A DNA stretch of 64,000 bases from an uncultured Allobaculum sp. (lineage in GTDB: Bacteria > Bacillota_I > Bacilli_A > Erysipelotrichales > Erysipelotrichaceae): the NCBI GenBank assembly GCA_910577085.1, contig CAJTLE010000001.1:1-64000 (forward strand), in the 5' to 3' direction. Position numbers and translations under genes: made by a program. Shown one piece after another: positions 48,550-57,359 of the stretch; positions within the stretch are counted from its first letter, which is position 1; the number at the start of each line of letters is the position of its first letter. Below the pieces are notes generated by a model that was not told where the DNA came from, did not search any database, and worked only from the letters and a program-made list of their open reading frames with translations.

Positions 48550-49553
48550 AGCGAATCACAATTTATGATGTAGCCAAAGAGGCGGACGTCTCCCTGGCCA
48601 CTGTATCCCGAGTTATTAACGATTCGAGCGTTGTTCGAGAAGATACTCGTCTGCGCGTTCAGGAAGTTATCGAACGACTTGGCTATAAACCAAATGCCGT
48701 CGCTCAGGGACTTGCCCTGTCCAAAACCACTACGGTTTCAATCGTTATGTCGGAAAAGCTGTTGTCTTACAACGCTAAAATTCTTAATGGTCTGATGGAT
48801 GTTGCCAATATCTACCATTACAATGTCATGTTCCATACCACATCCAAAGGCATCTCCAAGATGCAGGATGTCATCGAATCCATCATCAAATCCCGTGTGG
48901 ATGGTGTCATTTTATTCAATGACAACTTCTCCGAAGAAGAGATGAATGTGCTCAATGAGTACAAGATTCCAATGGTTATTGTTGGTGGTAAATTTGACGG
49001 CCCAAAACATGACCACGTCGGCAATGTCTATGTAGACATTGAAAAAATTGCCAACGAGCTGGTGAAAGACTACTTTGCCAAAGGTGTCGACGATATCGCC
49101 ATTGTGGAAGATAAACTGAATCTTTCCATGATGAAGCAGATGAAAAAAGGTGCTGAAGAGGCCTTTAAAGAAGCCGGAAAAGAGTTCAAGAACTACCTTT
49201 CCTACAACGATACTTACAAGACCAGCTACGAATATTTCTCTGATTATCTCAAAGAAAACAAACCTCACAAGCTCAACATCTGCTTCCGTGACTCCCAGGC
49301 CATTGCCCTGCTCAATGCAGCCAAAGAAAATGGCTATAAAGTTCCAGAAGATCTCGAGATCATCACAATCCTCGACTCCAAGTATCTGCCAATGATGCGG
49401 CCAACCATTACGGCTTACAACATTCCAGATTACGATATGGGTGCCCTAGCTATGCGTATGTTAACGAAGATGCTAGTCAGCAACGATGATAAAGGCGTTG
49501 AAAAGAGCATTGAAATCCAGGCTTCGCCATTAATCCGCGAAACCACCAAGTAG
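48546..49553 (+). CDS. ccpA: LacI-family regulator, CcpA-like
   Basis: The HTH and hinge are canonical: ITIYDVAKEADVSLATVSRV, then RLGYKPNAVAQGLA. A periplasmic-binding-type effector domain follows (VDGVILFND, IPMVIVGGKFD, YNIPDYDMGALAMRMLTK). Placement after ytxG/ytxH matches ccpA in Bacillus, which supports the call as carbon catabolite control protein working with HPr-Ser-P at cre sites. The effector domain is more diverged than typical CcpA, so another LacI-type regulator remains possible. Confidence 0.75.
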   Translation: MKRITIYDVAKEADVSLATVSRVINDSSVVREDTRLRVQEVIERLGYKPNAVAQGLALSKTTTVSIVMSEKLLSYNAKILNGLMDVANIYHYNVMFHTTSKGISKMQDVIESIIKSRVDGVILFNDNFSEEEMNVLNEYKIPMVIVGGKFDGPKHDHVGNVYVDIEKIANELVKDYFAKGVDDIAIVEDKLNLSMMKQMKKGAEEAFKEAGKEFKNYLSYNDTYKTSYEYFSDYLKENKPHKLNICFRDSQAIALLNAAKENGYKVPEDLEIITILDSKYLPMMRPTITAYNIPDYDMGALAMRMLTKMLVSNDDKGVEKSIEIQASPLIRETTK

Positions 49554-49567
49554 TTTCAAAACGCACT

Positions 49568-49577
49568 CCCCCCCCCC
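49568..49577. repeat. Ten-base poly-C tract
   Basis: A homopolymer of ten Cs lies 14 bases after the ccpA-like stop. It is non-coding and prone to length slippage or sequencing error. Confidence 0.85.
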
Positions 49578-49611
49578 TTAATTCGTTTCGATCTCTGATC
49601 AAAACCCATTC

Positions 49612-49646
49612 AGGCGATTCTCCACTTTGGAAAATCGCCTTTTTGC
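49612..49646 (+). terminator. Terminator after the ccpA-like gene
   Basis: AGGCGATT (49612-49619) pairs with AATCGCCT (49633-49640), extended by TCCA/TGGA, followed by five Ts. Confidence 0.88.
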
Positions 49647-49715
49647 ATTGTTACGCCCTTACACTGACCACGCGGCATGGAATTGGCGGCCACAGACCGG
49701 GACGAATATCAATTG

Positions 49716-49726
49716 TGGTATAGAAT
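49716..49726 (+). promoter_or_regulatory. Promoter immediately before ybeY
   Basis: TGG-TATAGA(AT) is an extended -10 ending 7-9 bases before the ATG, which puts the transcript start at about 49731-49733. No ribosome site fits between. Confidence 0.5.
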
Positions 49727-49732
49727 AGAGAC

Positions 49733-50188
49733 ATGGAAATCGTATTTACTCAACTCAACCCAGAAGTACCCGATCATGATTATGAGAAGGACTATCTGAC
49801 GATTATGGAAAAAGCAGGAAAGCTTCTCAATCGCAATGAGAATCTTGTCTGCTCAGTGATTTTCTGCTCTCCCGAGCAGATTCATGAAGTGAACCGGGAC
49901 TATCGAAATGTCGATCGGCCGACGGATGTGATTTCCTTTGCTATGCAGGATGATGCGAGTAATATCCTGATCGAAGAAGAGGAGAACGAACTGGGAGATA
50001 TTTTTATCAACACTCAGGCAATCAAAGATCAGGCAAAAGAGTACGGTCACTCCACCCGCCGGGAATCCTGTTTCCTTTTCTGTCATGGACTGCTCCATCT
50101 GATGGGCTATGATCACATGACTAAGGAAGACGAAGAAGTCATGTTCGGCCTCCAGAAGGAAATTCTGCATGGCGTGGCTGATCGATAG
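49733..50188 (+). CDS. ybeY: rRNA maturation endoribonuclease YbeY
   Basis: The zinc motif HGLLHLMGYDHM is complete and RPTDVISFAM is conserved (151 aa). It acts in 16S rRNA 3' processing and ribosome quality control. The start codon nearly coincides with the predicted transcript start and no Shine-Dalgarno is visible, suggesting a leaderless message. It overlaps dgkA by 20 bases, and era follows, the usual order. Confidence 0.95.
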   Translation: MEIVFTQLNPEVPDHDYEKDYLTIMEKAGKLLNRNENLVCSVIFCSPEQIHEVNRDYRNVDRPTDVISFAMQDDASNILIEEEENELGDIFINTQAIKDQAKEYGHSTRRESCFLFCHGLLHLMGYDHMTKEDEEVMFGLQKEILHGVADR

Positions 50189-50546
50189 ATTCAGGTATGC
50201 ATTTGCGGGAATCCGCTATGGCTGGCTGCACGATAAAAGCATCCGCTGGCAGCTGATTGCAGCTGCAGCCGCAGTTTTAGCTGGATTTCTTTTTCAGATT
50301 CGCATCGACCAATGGTTATGGGTGGCTTTAGCCGTAGCGCTGGTGATCATGGCAGAAATATTCAATTCCTGCATTGAAAAAACCATCGACTACATCAGTC
50401 TGGAGCGAAACGAAAAAGCACGGGTCATCAAAGATATGGCCGCGTCGGCGGTCTTTGTTGTATCCTGTTTTGCCTTTCTGGTCGGTGTTGTTGTTTTTCT
50501 TCCGCCATTGATCCAGTGGATTCAACGGATTGCGAAGTGGATTTAA
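50169..50546 (+). CDS. dgkA: Diacylglycerol/undecaprenol kinase (DgkA)
   Basis: The 125-aa integral membrane protein has three hydrophobic spans and the signature EIFNSCIEKTIDYI with its catalytic and metal-binding Glu and Asn. Gram-positive members phosphorylate undecaprenol. The start lies within ybeY (AAGGA upstream), and era starts 14 bases later. Confidence 0.92.
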   Translation: MAWLIDRFRYAFAGIRYGWLHDKSIRWQLIAAAAAVLAGFLFQIRIDQWLWVALAVALVIMAEIFNSCIEKTIDYISLERNEKARVIKDMAASAVFVVSCFAFLVGVVVFLPPLIQWIQRIAKWI

Positions 50547-50560
50547 GTGAGGTTTTTTGA

Positions 50561-51460
50561 ATGGAAAATTTTAAATCTGGTGTGATCGCCATTGTCGGCC
50601 GGCCAAATGCCGGCAAGTCGACTCTGATGAACGCTTTGCTTCACGAAAAAGTGGCCATCATGTCCGATAAACCGAATACAACTCGCAATAACATTGCGGG
50701 GATTCTGACCAATGACGATACCCAATATGTCTTTATGGATACCCCGGGCATCCATAAACCCCAGCAGGAACTGGGACGGGTGCTCAATAAAAATGCCTAT
50801 ATTGCCATAGAAGATGCGGATGTCATCGGCTGGATTGTCGATGTGACCCAGTCTTTTGGTCCTGGCGATGAGTTTGTCTTAAACCGCCTGAAAGATGCTG
50901 GCAAACCTGTCGTGCTGCTGGTCAATAAAGTCGACCGCCTCAATAAAGAGAAACTGCTCAAACGCCTGGCATACTGGAGCAAGATTTATGACTTTGCGGA
51001 AATCGTTCCTTTGTCTGCTTTAAAACAGGACAACCTGGAAACGGTTCTGGAAGTCTTCCGTAAATATCTGCCAGAAGGCATGCCGCTTTATCCAAGTGAG
51101 ATGAAGAGTGACCACGGACTGGTTTTCCAGCTCTGCGAGCTCGTCCGGGAAAAGATTCTGCTAAAAACCCATGAAGAAATCCCGCATTCGGTTGCTGTAT
51201 TGCTGGAGAGCATGGAAGAAAAGAATGGCAAAGTCTATCTTTCGTTCCTGGTGATCGTTGATCGTGATTCCCAGAAAGGCATTCTGATTGGCAAAGGCGG
51301 CGATATGATCCGTGAGATCCGCCTGGCTGCCCAGAAAGAAATCAAGGAAAAGCTGAAAAAGCCAGTTAACATGGAACTGTATGTCCGGGTTGAAAAGAAC
51401 TGGCGCAACAAAGAGTCCAAGATCAAAGAATTCGGTCTGGATGAACTTTCTGAAAACTAG
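50561..51460 (+). CDS. era: GTPase Era
   Basis: G1 GRPNAGKSTL, G3 DTPGIHKP and G4 NKVD are followed by the C-terminal KH domain (GILIGKGGDMIREI). Length 299 aa is typical. Era binds the 16S rRNA 3' end during 30S assembly, matching the YbeY neighbour. Confidence 0.97.
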   Translation: MENFKSGVIAIVGRPNAGKSTLMNALLHEKVAIMSDKPNTTRNNIAGILTNDDTQYVFMDTPGIHKPQQELGRVLNKNAYIAIEDADVIGWIVDVTQSFGPGDEFVLNRLKDAGKPVVLLVNKVDRLNKEKLLKRLAYWSKIYDFAEIVPLSALKQDNLETVLEVFRKYLPEGMPLYPSEMKSDHGLVFQLCELVREKILLKTHEEIPHSVAVLLESMEEKNGKVYLSFLVIVDRDSQKGILIGKGGDMIREIRLAAQKEIKEKLKKPVNMELYVRVEKNWRNKESKIKEFGLDELSEN

Positions 51461-51516
51461 CTCTTGCATCCTGCTTTCTGTATTTTGACTGACCCGAAGA
51501 ACTAAATTCATCAACA

Positions 51517-51549
51517 TTCCCGACAGGAATTTCCCTGCCGGGATTTTTT
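51517..51549 (+). terminator. Terminator after era
   Basis: TCCCGACAGG pairs with CCTGCCGGGA (one mismatch), followed by six Ts. Confidence 0.85.
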
Positions 51550-51746
51550 CCACTACAAATAAGGGAAGAAACGAACTCAAACAGCCGGAATGAAAACAGA
51601 GCCCAGATCAAGGACAAAACAAGCCGGCTGTAATCTCAAGAAAGCCTGCCGTACGAACAGGAAAAATGAGGATGCAGGAATAGCAGGAACAGAGGCTGCA
51701 AGAATAGAAGCAACAAGAATCAGGAAAAACAGGAAGGAAGAAGAAT

Positions 51747-52532
51747 ATGAGTGAAGTGCTGCAGTTCCCCGTCAGTGAGCAGGGAGAGCCAAAAGTTGAA
51801 GGTCTGGTTCTGTCGATGATCGACTATGAAGACCGCAATGGAATCCTTCATATCGCAACGCCAGAAAAAGTCTATTCGGTCTATGCCCGCGGCATCCAGT
51901 CACAGTCTTCGAAAAACCGAAGACTGGCCATGCCATTTTCGCGGGTCATTCTCAACTATGATCCGAAGTATTCGAAAAATATGATGTTTCTGGTCAATGG
52001 ATCTGTTGAAAAGTCGTACTGGAAAGTCGGGGAATCTCTGGAAATGCAGACGGTCAGTTCAATCTTGACCAGCCTGATTGAATCGTATGGCATTGACCCG
52101 GACCTTTATGCCCATCTTGAAGCTTTCTGGTCCAATGTCCAGCAAGGTGAGATGAATCTGGCTCTGCTTCATGCCTGTCGGATTTTGACGGGGATTTTAA
52201 AAAAGACCGGAACGATTATGGATGTCGATGAATGCGTAGTCTGTCAGACCAAAACAAAGATTGCCGGGGTCTCGATTGAAAACGGGGGTTTTGTCTGCAA
52301 AGAACATCTGGACCGGGAGCAGGGGGATCTGGTCTTTTCCAAGAACGATCTGATTAAACTTCGGGGACTGGTCAAGATCAGGGAGGATCAGCTGGATGCG
52401 CTCTACTCCTTTCATTGGGACATGCCATTTCTGGTGTTTTTGTTAGACTGGCTGGTCTATCACAATGACTATCACCTCAAAAGTCTGGACTTTCTGAAAA
52501 TGTTGCTGCCCAAAAAGAAAACCGCCGTCTGA
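51747..52532 (+). CDS. recO: DNA repair protein RecO
   Basis: An N-terminal OB domain (VEGLVLSMIDYEDRNGILHI, YARGIQSQSSKNRR) is followed by a helical domain with a zinc site, CVVC and a later C in GGFVCKEHL. It starts about 18 residues earlier than many RecO proteins. GGAAGGAAG precedes the ATG. It works with RecF and RecR to load RecA. Order after era is standard. Confidence 0.92.
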   Translation: MSEVLQFPVSEQGEPKVEGLVLSMIDYEDRNGILHIATPEKVYSVYARGIQSQSSKNRRLAMPFSRVILNYDPKYSKNMMFLVNGSVEKSYWKVGESLEMQTVSSILTSLIESYGIDPDLYAHLEAFWSNVQQGEMNLALLHACRILTGILKKTGTIMDVDECVVCQTKTKIAGVSIENGGFVCKEHLDREQGDLVFSKNDLIKLRGLVKIREDQLDALYSFHWDMPFLVFLLDWLVYHNDYHLKSLDFLKMLLPKKKTAV

Positions 52533-52556
52533 AAACAGACGACGGTTTGTTTTTGA
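52518..52556. terminator. Bidirectional terminator between recO and rqcH
   Basis: AAACCGCCGTCTG pairs with CAGACGACGGTTT (one mismatch). T-rich tails follow on both strands, serving the convergent genes. The recO stop lies in the loop. Confidence 0.88.
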
Positions 52557-52584
52557 TCAAGGAGTTGTGTACAGAATGAATAGA

Positions 52585-54240
52585 CTAGAACGTTTCGTCT
52601 TCATCGACGTGGCGGGATTTGATGGCCGCTTCGATCTTTGGAGCATCCGGGTCAATATAAATGGTCTGATAGGATTTCATCGTGACAAATCCAGGTCCCT
52701 TTTTCGGGACTTTTTTCAGATTCGAAATCCGGGTGTAGTCAATTGGCACACTGGAAGAGTTGCGTCCTTTGGAAAACCAGGCTGCCAGACTGGCCGCAAA
52801 ACGGATTTCGTTTTCGGTTGGATTTTCGCTTCGCAAAACGACATGCGAGCCATGATAATCCTTAACATGGAACCACAGATCATTACGATGGGCCAGAGTC
52901 CAGGTGATGTACTGGTTTTGCAGGTTATTCTTACCGGCATAAATCGTCGCATCGCCCATCCGGATTTCGACGATGTTGGGCATCTTTTTGCGTTTCTGGC
53001 GGGTGCTGTTCTGCTTGAGACGCATGAAATGACGGCCGGCCAGTTCCTGACGGATTTCGAGAACATCATCTGCGGAACAGTAATTGAGCTGTTCTTTAAG
53101 TGTTTCGAAGTAGTCAAGCTGATCCTGGCATTCTTCGATCTGTTCATTCAGAATTTCAATGGAGCGTTTGAGCTTGTGATACTTCTTGTAGAACAGATTG
53201 GCATTGTCTTTGAGCGAATAACGCATATCAATCGGAATGGAAAGCATGACTCCTTCTTCTTCAAAGGAAGGCAGTTCCATGACTGGCTGTTTTTCCAGGT
53301 ACAGATTGGCAAACAGAACATCGCCATACTGTCGGTAGCGGTCATAATCCTGGGATTCCTCAAGGGTTTCCTCCAGGCGGGGCAGTTTGCGGGAAAGCTT
53401 TTTGACTTCCCGGTCAACCGCTTTGAAGACATCCCCGCACTGCAGAGCAATGCGCTTGCGTGTTTCATCGGCTTCAAATAACCGTTCAAGCCCATCCATC
53501 AGCGGCATGGCTTTTTCTGGCTGCTTGAGATGGGTCAAAGGCAGGCAATGGTACTCCTTGTTATAGGTGTAAAGATTGGGGGAGTTTTCGAGCTCTTCCA
53601 TGATCTGGTCATAGGACTGCCCATTTTGCATACGGAAGAGAAACTCTCTTGAAAGGGTCGGGGAAAAGCCTTCAATCTGGCTGACCAGACTCTTTTCAAG
53701 ATTCAGAGGACCTGGATGAAGTGGATCATAGCGGTCCGGTTTTTCCGGCAGGGTATATTCAGCTCCAGGATGAAGCAGACGCTTTGAGTTTTCAAAGACG
53801 GGGATTCGTTTGAGACAGTCGATGATCGTATTGGTTGCGGTATCGACCAGAACCAGGTTGGCATATTTGCCCATCATTTCGGCATACAGGTCATATTCAA
53901 CGCGATCCGATAATTCGTTGGACGCACTGATATGGAACCTGACCAGACGGTCATATCCCATCTGTTCAATCTCGGTGATATATCCCTGGCTGATCCGTTT
54001 GCGCAGCATCATGACAAACGCACTTGGATTGGGAAGCGGCTCTTTCTGATTTGAACACAGATAGAGTCGGCAGGTATTGGAATGAGCCGACAAAGCCAGC
54101 CGGGTGGAACCCATTCCAGGTTTATGTAAATAAAACAGAACTTCTTCATCGGATAGACACTGAATCTTTCCGATTTTTGCGCCTTCGTATTTTTTTAAGT
54201 CACGAACGACGCGGTTGAGAAGCATTCCATCAAAAGGCAT
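52585..54240 (-). CDS. rqcH: RqcH / Rqc2 homolog (NFACT protein)
   Basis: Start at 54240 (MPFDGMLLNRVVRDL) follows GGAAAGGAG; the longer upstream frame is rejected. The NFACT-N domain includes GYDRLVRF with the Asp-Arg pair that contacts tRNA-Ala in RqcH. Helix-hairpin-helix and coiled-coil parts follow, and the C-terminal RNA-binding domain has DLWFHVKDYHGSHVVLR. It binds stalled 50S subunits and directs Ala tailing of nascent chains. Length is 551 aa. Confidence 0.95.
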   Translation of the reverse strand: MPFDGMLLNRVVRDLKKYEGAKIGKIQCLSDEEVLFYLHKPGMGSTRLALSAHSNTCRLYLCSNQKEPLPNPSAFVMMLRKRISQGYITEIEQMGYDRLVRFHISASNELSDRVEYDLYAEMMGKYANLVLVDTATNTIIDCLKRIPVFENSKRLLHPGAEYTLPEKPDRYDPLHPGPLNLEKSLVSQIEGFSPTLSREFLFRMQNGQSYDQIMEELENSPNLYTYNKEYHCLPLTHLKQPEKAMPLMDGLERLFEADETRKRIALQCGDVFKAVDREVKKLSRKLPRLEETLEESQDYDRYRQYGDVLFANLYLEKQPVMELPSFEEEGVMLSIPIDMRYSLKDNANLFYKKYHKLKRSIEILNEQIEECQDQLDYFETLKEQLNYCSADDVLEIRQELAGRHFMRLKQNSTRQKRKKMPNIVEIRMGDATIYAGKNNLQNQYITWTLAHRNDLWFHVKDYHGSHVVLRSENPTENEIRFAASLAAWFSKGRNSSSVPIDYTRISNLKKVPKKGPGFVTMKSYQTIYIDPDAPKIEAAIKSRHVDEDETF

Positions 54241-54633
54241 ATAAACTCTCCTTTCCAGAAGAACATAAATCCCTATATTACAGGAACTATGCTCATTTTG
54301 ACAGGACGTTTTCAATATAGCAGGTGATGAGCCTGTTGTCAGGAAGATGAAAAGGACCAAGACGACAGCAGTCGGGAAAAATACAGATTGAGATTCAGCA
54401 TAAAAATGAATGTTGGTAATTAAATATTTGATACGTGCATTTAATAGAATTAATTTTTCATAATTCTAAACTAAAACAATTGAAGTTCCTGTACAATAGG
54501 GACAAAACAGCTTCCCGCTTTGGATGTATAGAACTGGCCTGACGTCTTTTTGACCAGAAGCATTTCTAAGTGACCAAAGACTGATGGCTGTAAATTCCAG
54601 CTGGAAATCTGGCTGTAAATAAGGAGAAATGCT
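54241..54633. other. Divergent intergenic region
   Basis: AT-rich. It contains a perfect 8-bp hairpin, TAGAATTA/TAATTCTA (54445-54468), and a TACAAT (54492-54497) as a candidate -10 for the lipoprotein gene. No gene is supported. Confidence 0.45.
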
Positions 54634-55515
54634 ATGTCCCTGACCAAGAAAACCCTCATCGCGATGCTTGCCTGCAGTCTTTGTTTAACAGGCTGCCATT
54701 CATCGACATCAAATGTCACGGATGAATCCTATTCCAGTGTGGCTGCTCAAGTCCCTGATCAGCAGCCATCTGCTGAAGACGCCGCAGAAGAAGCAGGTTT
54801 GTTATTGCGGCTGATGCGTTCGTGTGCTTTGCAGAGTGCCAAAGAGGAATTTGAAAGTCCGGCCGTCATTTATAACCGCCAAACGACGACGGATCGCTGG
54901 ATGATCGTTTTTAAGGCTGAAGGTGCGCTCTATGAGATTGAATTGATGACGGATTTAAGCGGCGGCATCATAACCTGTTATGCACTCCAGTTTAAAAATG
55001 GTCGTCTGACCAGGATGAATATGAATCTGGAGGAGGGAACTCTCTACAATGTCGGAGCTGTATTTGAAAAAGAGGCTGAGTTTAAAGACGATTTTGATGC
55101 ACAGATTCAAGATGACGTCCTGAATGCTCTGTCATTGGATTCCTTCTCCCTGATCCGTGAATTTCCTGATTTCTTTGAAGTCTGGAAACATGCCAGGTCG
55201 GATGTCCATTGCCAATATGGCTGGAGAGTGACAGATCGAGAGGCGTTGTCAGAGGCGATCAGTAAATCCCGGTATGCCACACTCGGCAATACCCTTCCGC
55301 CTGATTTTTTCGGGACCTTTACGGTTGTGGAAAGCGGGGCAGTCATTGAGTGGAGCAATACTGAATTTGAGGGGCGCCAGAGCGTTGGTGCCATCCGGAT
55401 GCTCGAGAGCATGAACACGCAATTCTGGATTGATTTTTTCAACAATCCGCTGCCAGCAGAAGAAAGTACAGTAGATCTGGCTGGAGCATGGCCGCAGAAC
55501 CTGCCCGCTTTCTAG
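54634..55515 (+). CDS. Uncharacterised lipoprotein
   Basis: ATG 54634 follows AAGGAGA. The signal peptide ends in lipobox LTGC near residue 21. The mature part has a short Ser/Asp/Glu linker, then a mixed alpha/beta domain (VIYNRQTTTDRWMIVFKAEG) and ends with DLAGAWPQNLPAF. I recognise no family. It is a single-gene unit and its terminator appears to lie inside the 3' end of the convergent pstB gene. Confidence 0.7.
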   Translation: MSLTKKTLIAMLACSLCLTGCHSSTSNVTDESYSSVAAQVPDQQPSAEDAAEEAGLLLRLMRSCALQSAKEEFESPAVIYNRQTTTDRWMIVFKAEGALYEIELMTDLSGGIITCYALQFKNGRLTRMNMNLEEGTLYNVGAVFEKEAEFKDDFDAQIQDDVLNALSLDSFSLIREFPDFFEVWKHARSDVHCQYGWRVTDREALSEAISKSRYATLGNTLPPDFFGTFTVVESGAVIEWSNTEFEGRQSVGAIRMLESMNTQFWIDFFNNPLPAEESTVDLAGAWPQNLPAF

Positions 55516-55578
55516 AATCCAAAAAGATTGAAAACCGGAAGATCAGGCCGGAAAAACGGGCCTGGAAAGTCAGAGCAG

Positions 55579-55604
55579 AAAAAAAGGATACTGTGAAGTA
55601 TCCA
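55579..55604 (-). terminator. Terminator of the pst operon
   Basis: GGATAC and GTATCC (55586-55603) form a 6-bp stem; on the minus strand seven Ts follow. Confidence 0.7.
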
Positions 55605-55669
55605 ACAGTTTGTTCGAAGAGTTGGTGATCGATCTCAGGAACAAACAACAATCAATATCCAAAGAACAA

Positions 55670-56425
55670 TCAACCAAAGACACCAGTGACATAGTCTTTG
55701 GTTTTTTGCATGGCAGGATTTGTGAACAGCGTTTTCGAGTCTGTGCACTCAATCAGCTCACCCTGATAGAAGAAAGCCGTCTGATCTGCAATGCGCATCG
55801 CCTGCTGGAGGTTATGAGTGACGATCACGATCGTGTAGTTCTTTTTCAGCTCCAGGCAAAGTTCTTCGATTTTGGCAGTAGAGATTGGATCGAGCGCACT
55901 GGTCGGTTCATCCATCAACAGAATTTCGGGATCAGCCGCCAGCGCTCTGGCGATGCATAAGCGCTGCTGCTGACCACCGGAAAGGGATAAGGCAGATTTT
56001 TTCAGATCCTCTTTGACTTCTTCATACAGCGAAGCCTGTTTGAGGGCTTCAATGACAATGGTTTCCAGGCGGGCTTTGTTTTTCTCGCCATGGGTGCGGG
56101 GACCATAGGCGACATTATCGAAAATGCTCATGGGAAAGGGATTCGGTTTCTGGAAAACCATGCCGACGCGCTTGCGCAGGGCATTGAGGTTTACATCGCC
56201 ATATATGTTTTCCTGTTCAAGCAGGATTTCTCCTTCAACTTTGCAGCCGGCAATCAGATCGTTCATTCGATTCAGACAGCGAAGAAAGGTGGATTTTCCA
56301 CATCCGCTTGGGCCGATCAGGGCCGTGATGGAATGTTCCGGAATTTCCATGGAAATCTTATGTAAGGCGGGTTTTCCGTTGTAGCTGACCTGCACGTCAT
56401 GGGCCAGCAGAATATTTGGATTCAT
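55670..56425 (-). CDS. pstB: Phosphate ABC transporter ATPase PstB
   Basis: The 251-aa ATPase has Walker [10 protein letters not shown], signature [15 protein letters not shown] and Walker [14 protein letters not shown]. The family-specific RCLNRMNDL and [16 protein letters not shown] are present. It is the last gene of pstSCAB, 3 bases after pstA. No phoU follows here. Confidence 0.96.
   Translation of the reverse strand: MNPNILLAHDVQVSYNGKPALHKISMEIPEHSITALIGPSGCGKSTFLRCLNRMNDLIAGCKVEGEILLEQENIYGDVNLNALRKRVGMVFQKPNPFPMSIFDNVAYGPRTHGEKNKARLETIVIEALKQASLYEEVKEDLKKSALSLSGGQQQRLCIARALAADPEILLMDEPTSALDPISTAKIEELCLELKKNYTIVIVTHNLQQAMRIADQTAFFYQGELIECTDSKTLFTNPAMQKTKDYVTGVFG
55671..55710 (+). terminator. 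Plus-strand terminator embedded in the pstB 3' end
   Basis: AACCAAAGAC (55672-55681) pairs perfectly with GTCTTTGGTT (55694-55703), followed by four further Ts on the plus strand. It encodes the last codons of pstB on the other strand and would end the convergent lipoprotein transcript. Confidence 0.65.
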
Positions 56426-56428
56426 AGA

Positions 56429-57346
56429 TCAGAGTCCTTTCGTCATTTTTCGCTCCAGCATTTTCTGGGCGAGATTCATTGCGATACAGAATGCCAGCAG
56501 GACAACCGCTGTGGCATTGGCCTGATGAGTATACAGGCCTTCATTGAGCAGTTTGTACAGATGAACGGAAAGTGTAGCACCTGGATCGAACAGGTTGAAG
56601 GCTGCTTTGGCCAGCGTTCCTGAGGTATAGATCAGGGCAGCAGACTCTCCAAGAATACGTCCTGAAGCCAAAAGGACACCGGAAAAGATGCCAGTTGCGG
56701 CTTGTGGAAGAACAACTTTAAAAATTGTCTGTACCCAGCCTGCTCCCAGCGCAAAGCTGGCTTCACGCATGGAAGTCGGCACTGCGTGCAGTGCTTCCTG
56801 GGAAGTGCGCAGAATCAATGGCAGTACGAGAATCGCCAGCGTCAGAATGCCGGAAAGCATTGAGAGTCCCATATGAAGGGCATACCCAAAGAAAAGCATG
56901 CCAAACAGACCGAAGACAATCGAAGGAATGCCAGCCAGGGTCTGGGCGGTGATCGAAACCAGTTCGACAAATTTTGAACCGGGCTTTGCATATTCTTCCA
57001 GATAAATCGCCGCCCCGATTCCGACCGGTAAAGCAATCGCCAGAGTTGCGATAATCATCAAGACCGTATTGATGATGGCTGGCATCATCGAGACGTTCTG
57101 TGTGGTGTACGTCCAGGAAAACAAATCGGCTGTGAGCCAGGGAAGACCATTGATCACAATGTAAAGGATCAGTCCAACTAGAATGGCGGCACAACAAAAC
57201 GCAGCCAGAGAACAGAGTGTCCGTAAAGCCAGCCCGATGCGGTCCGTTTTCTTTTCGGTCAGATTGACGCGGGCTTTTTTGCGGGGCTTGGAAGGCGTAA
57301 GGGGGACAGGCTGAAGAACAGCAGTCGTCTGCAAGGAAGGTTTCAT
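56429..57346 (-). CDS. pstA: Phosphate ABC permease PstA
   Basis: The protein has a basic, Pro/Lys-rich N-terminal tail of about 40 residues, then six hydrophobic spans. GVGAAIYLEEYAKPG is typical of PstA, and the coupling loop region is EALHAVPTSMREASFALGAG. It pairs with PstC to form the phosphate channel. It lies between pstC and pstB with short gaps. Confidence 0.93.
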   Translation of the reverse strand: MKPSLQTTAVLQPVPLTPSKPRKKARVNLTEKKTDRIGLALRTLCSLAAFCCAAILVGLILYIVINGLPWLTADLFSWTYTTQNVSMMPAIINTVLMIIATLAIALPVGIGAAIYLEEYAKPGSKFVELVSITAQTLAGIPSIVFGLFGMLFFGYALHMGLSMLSGILTLAILVLPLILRTSQEALHAVPTSMREASFALGAGWVQTIFKVVLPQAATGIFSGVLLASGRILGESAALIYTSGTLAKAAFNLFDPGATLSVHLYKLLNEGLYTHQANATAVVLLAFCIAMNLAQKMLERKMTKGL

Positions 57347-57359
57347 CGTTTACTCCTTG

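Noticed and set aside
52567..53481. 304-codon open frame on the plus strand
   Set aside because: Antisense to rqcH, which has clear family motifs; the plus frame has none.
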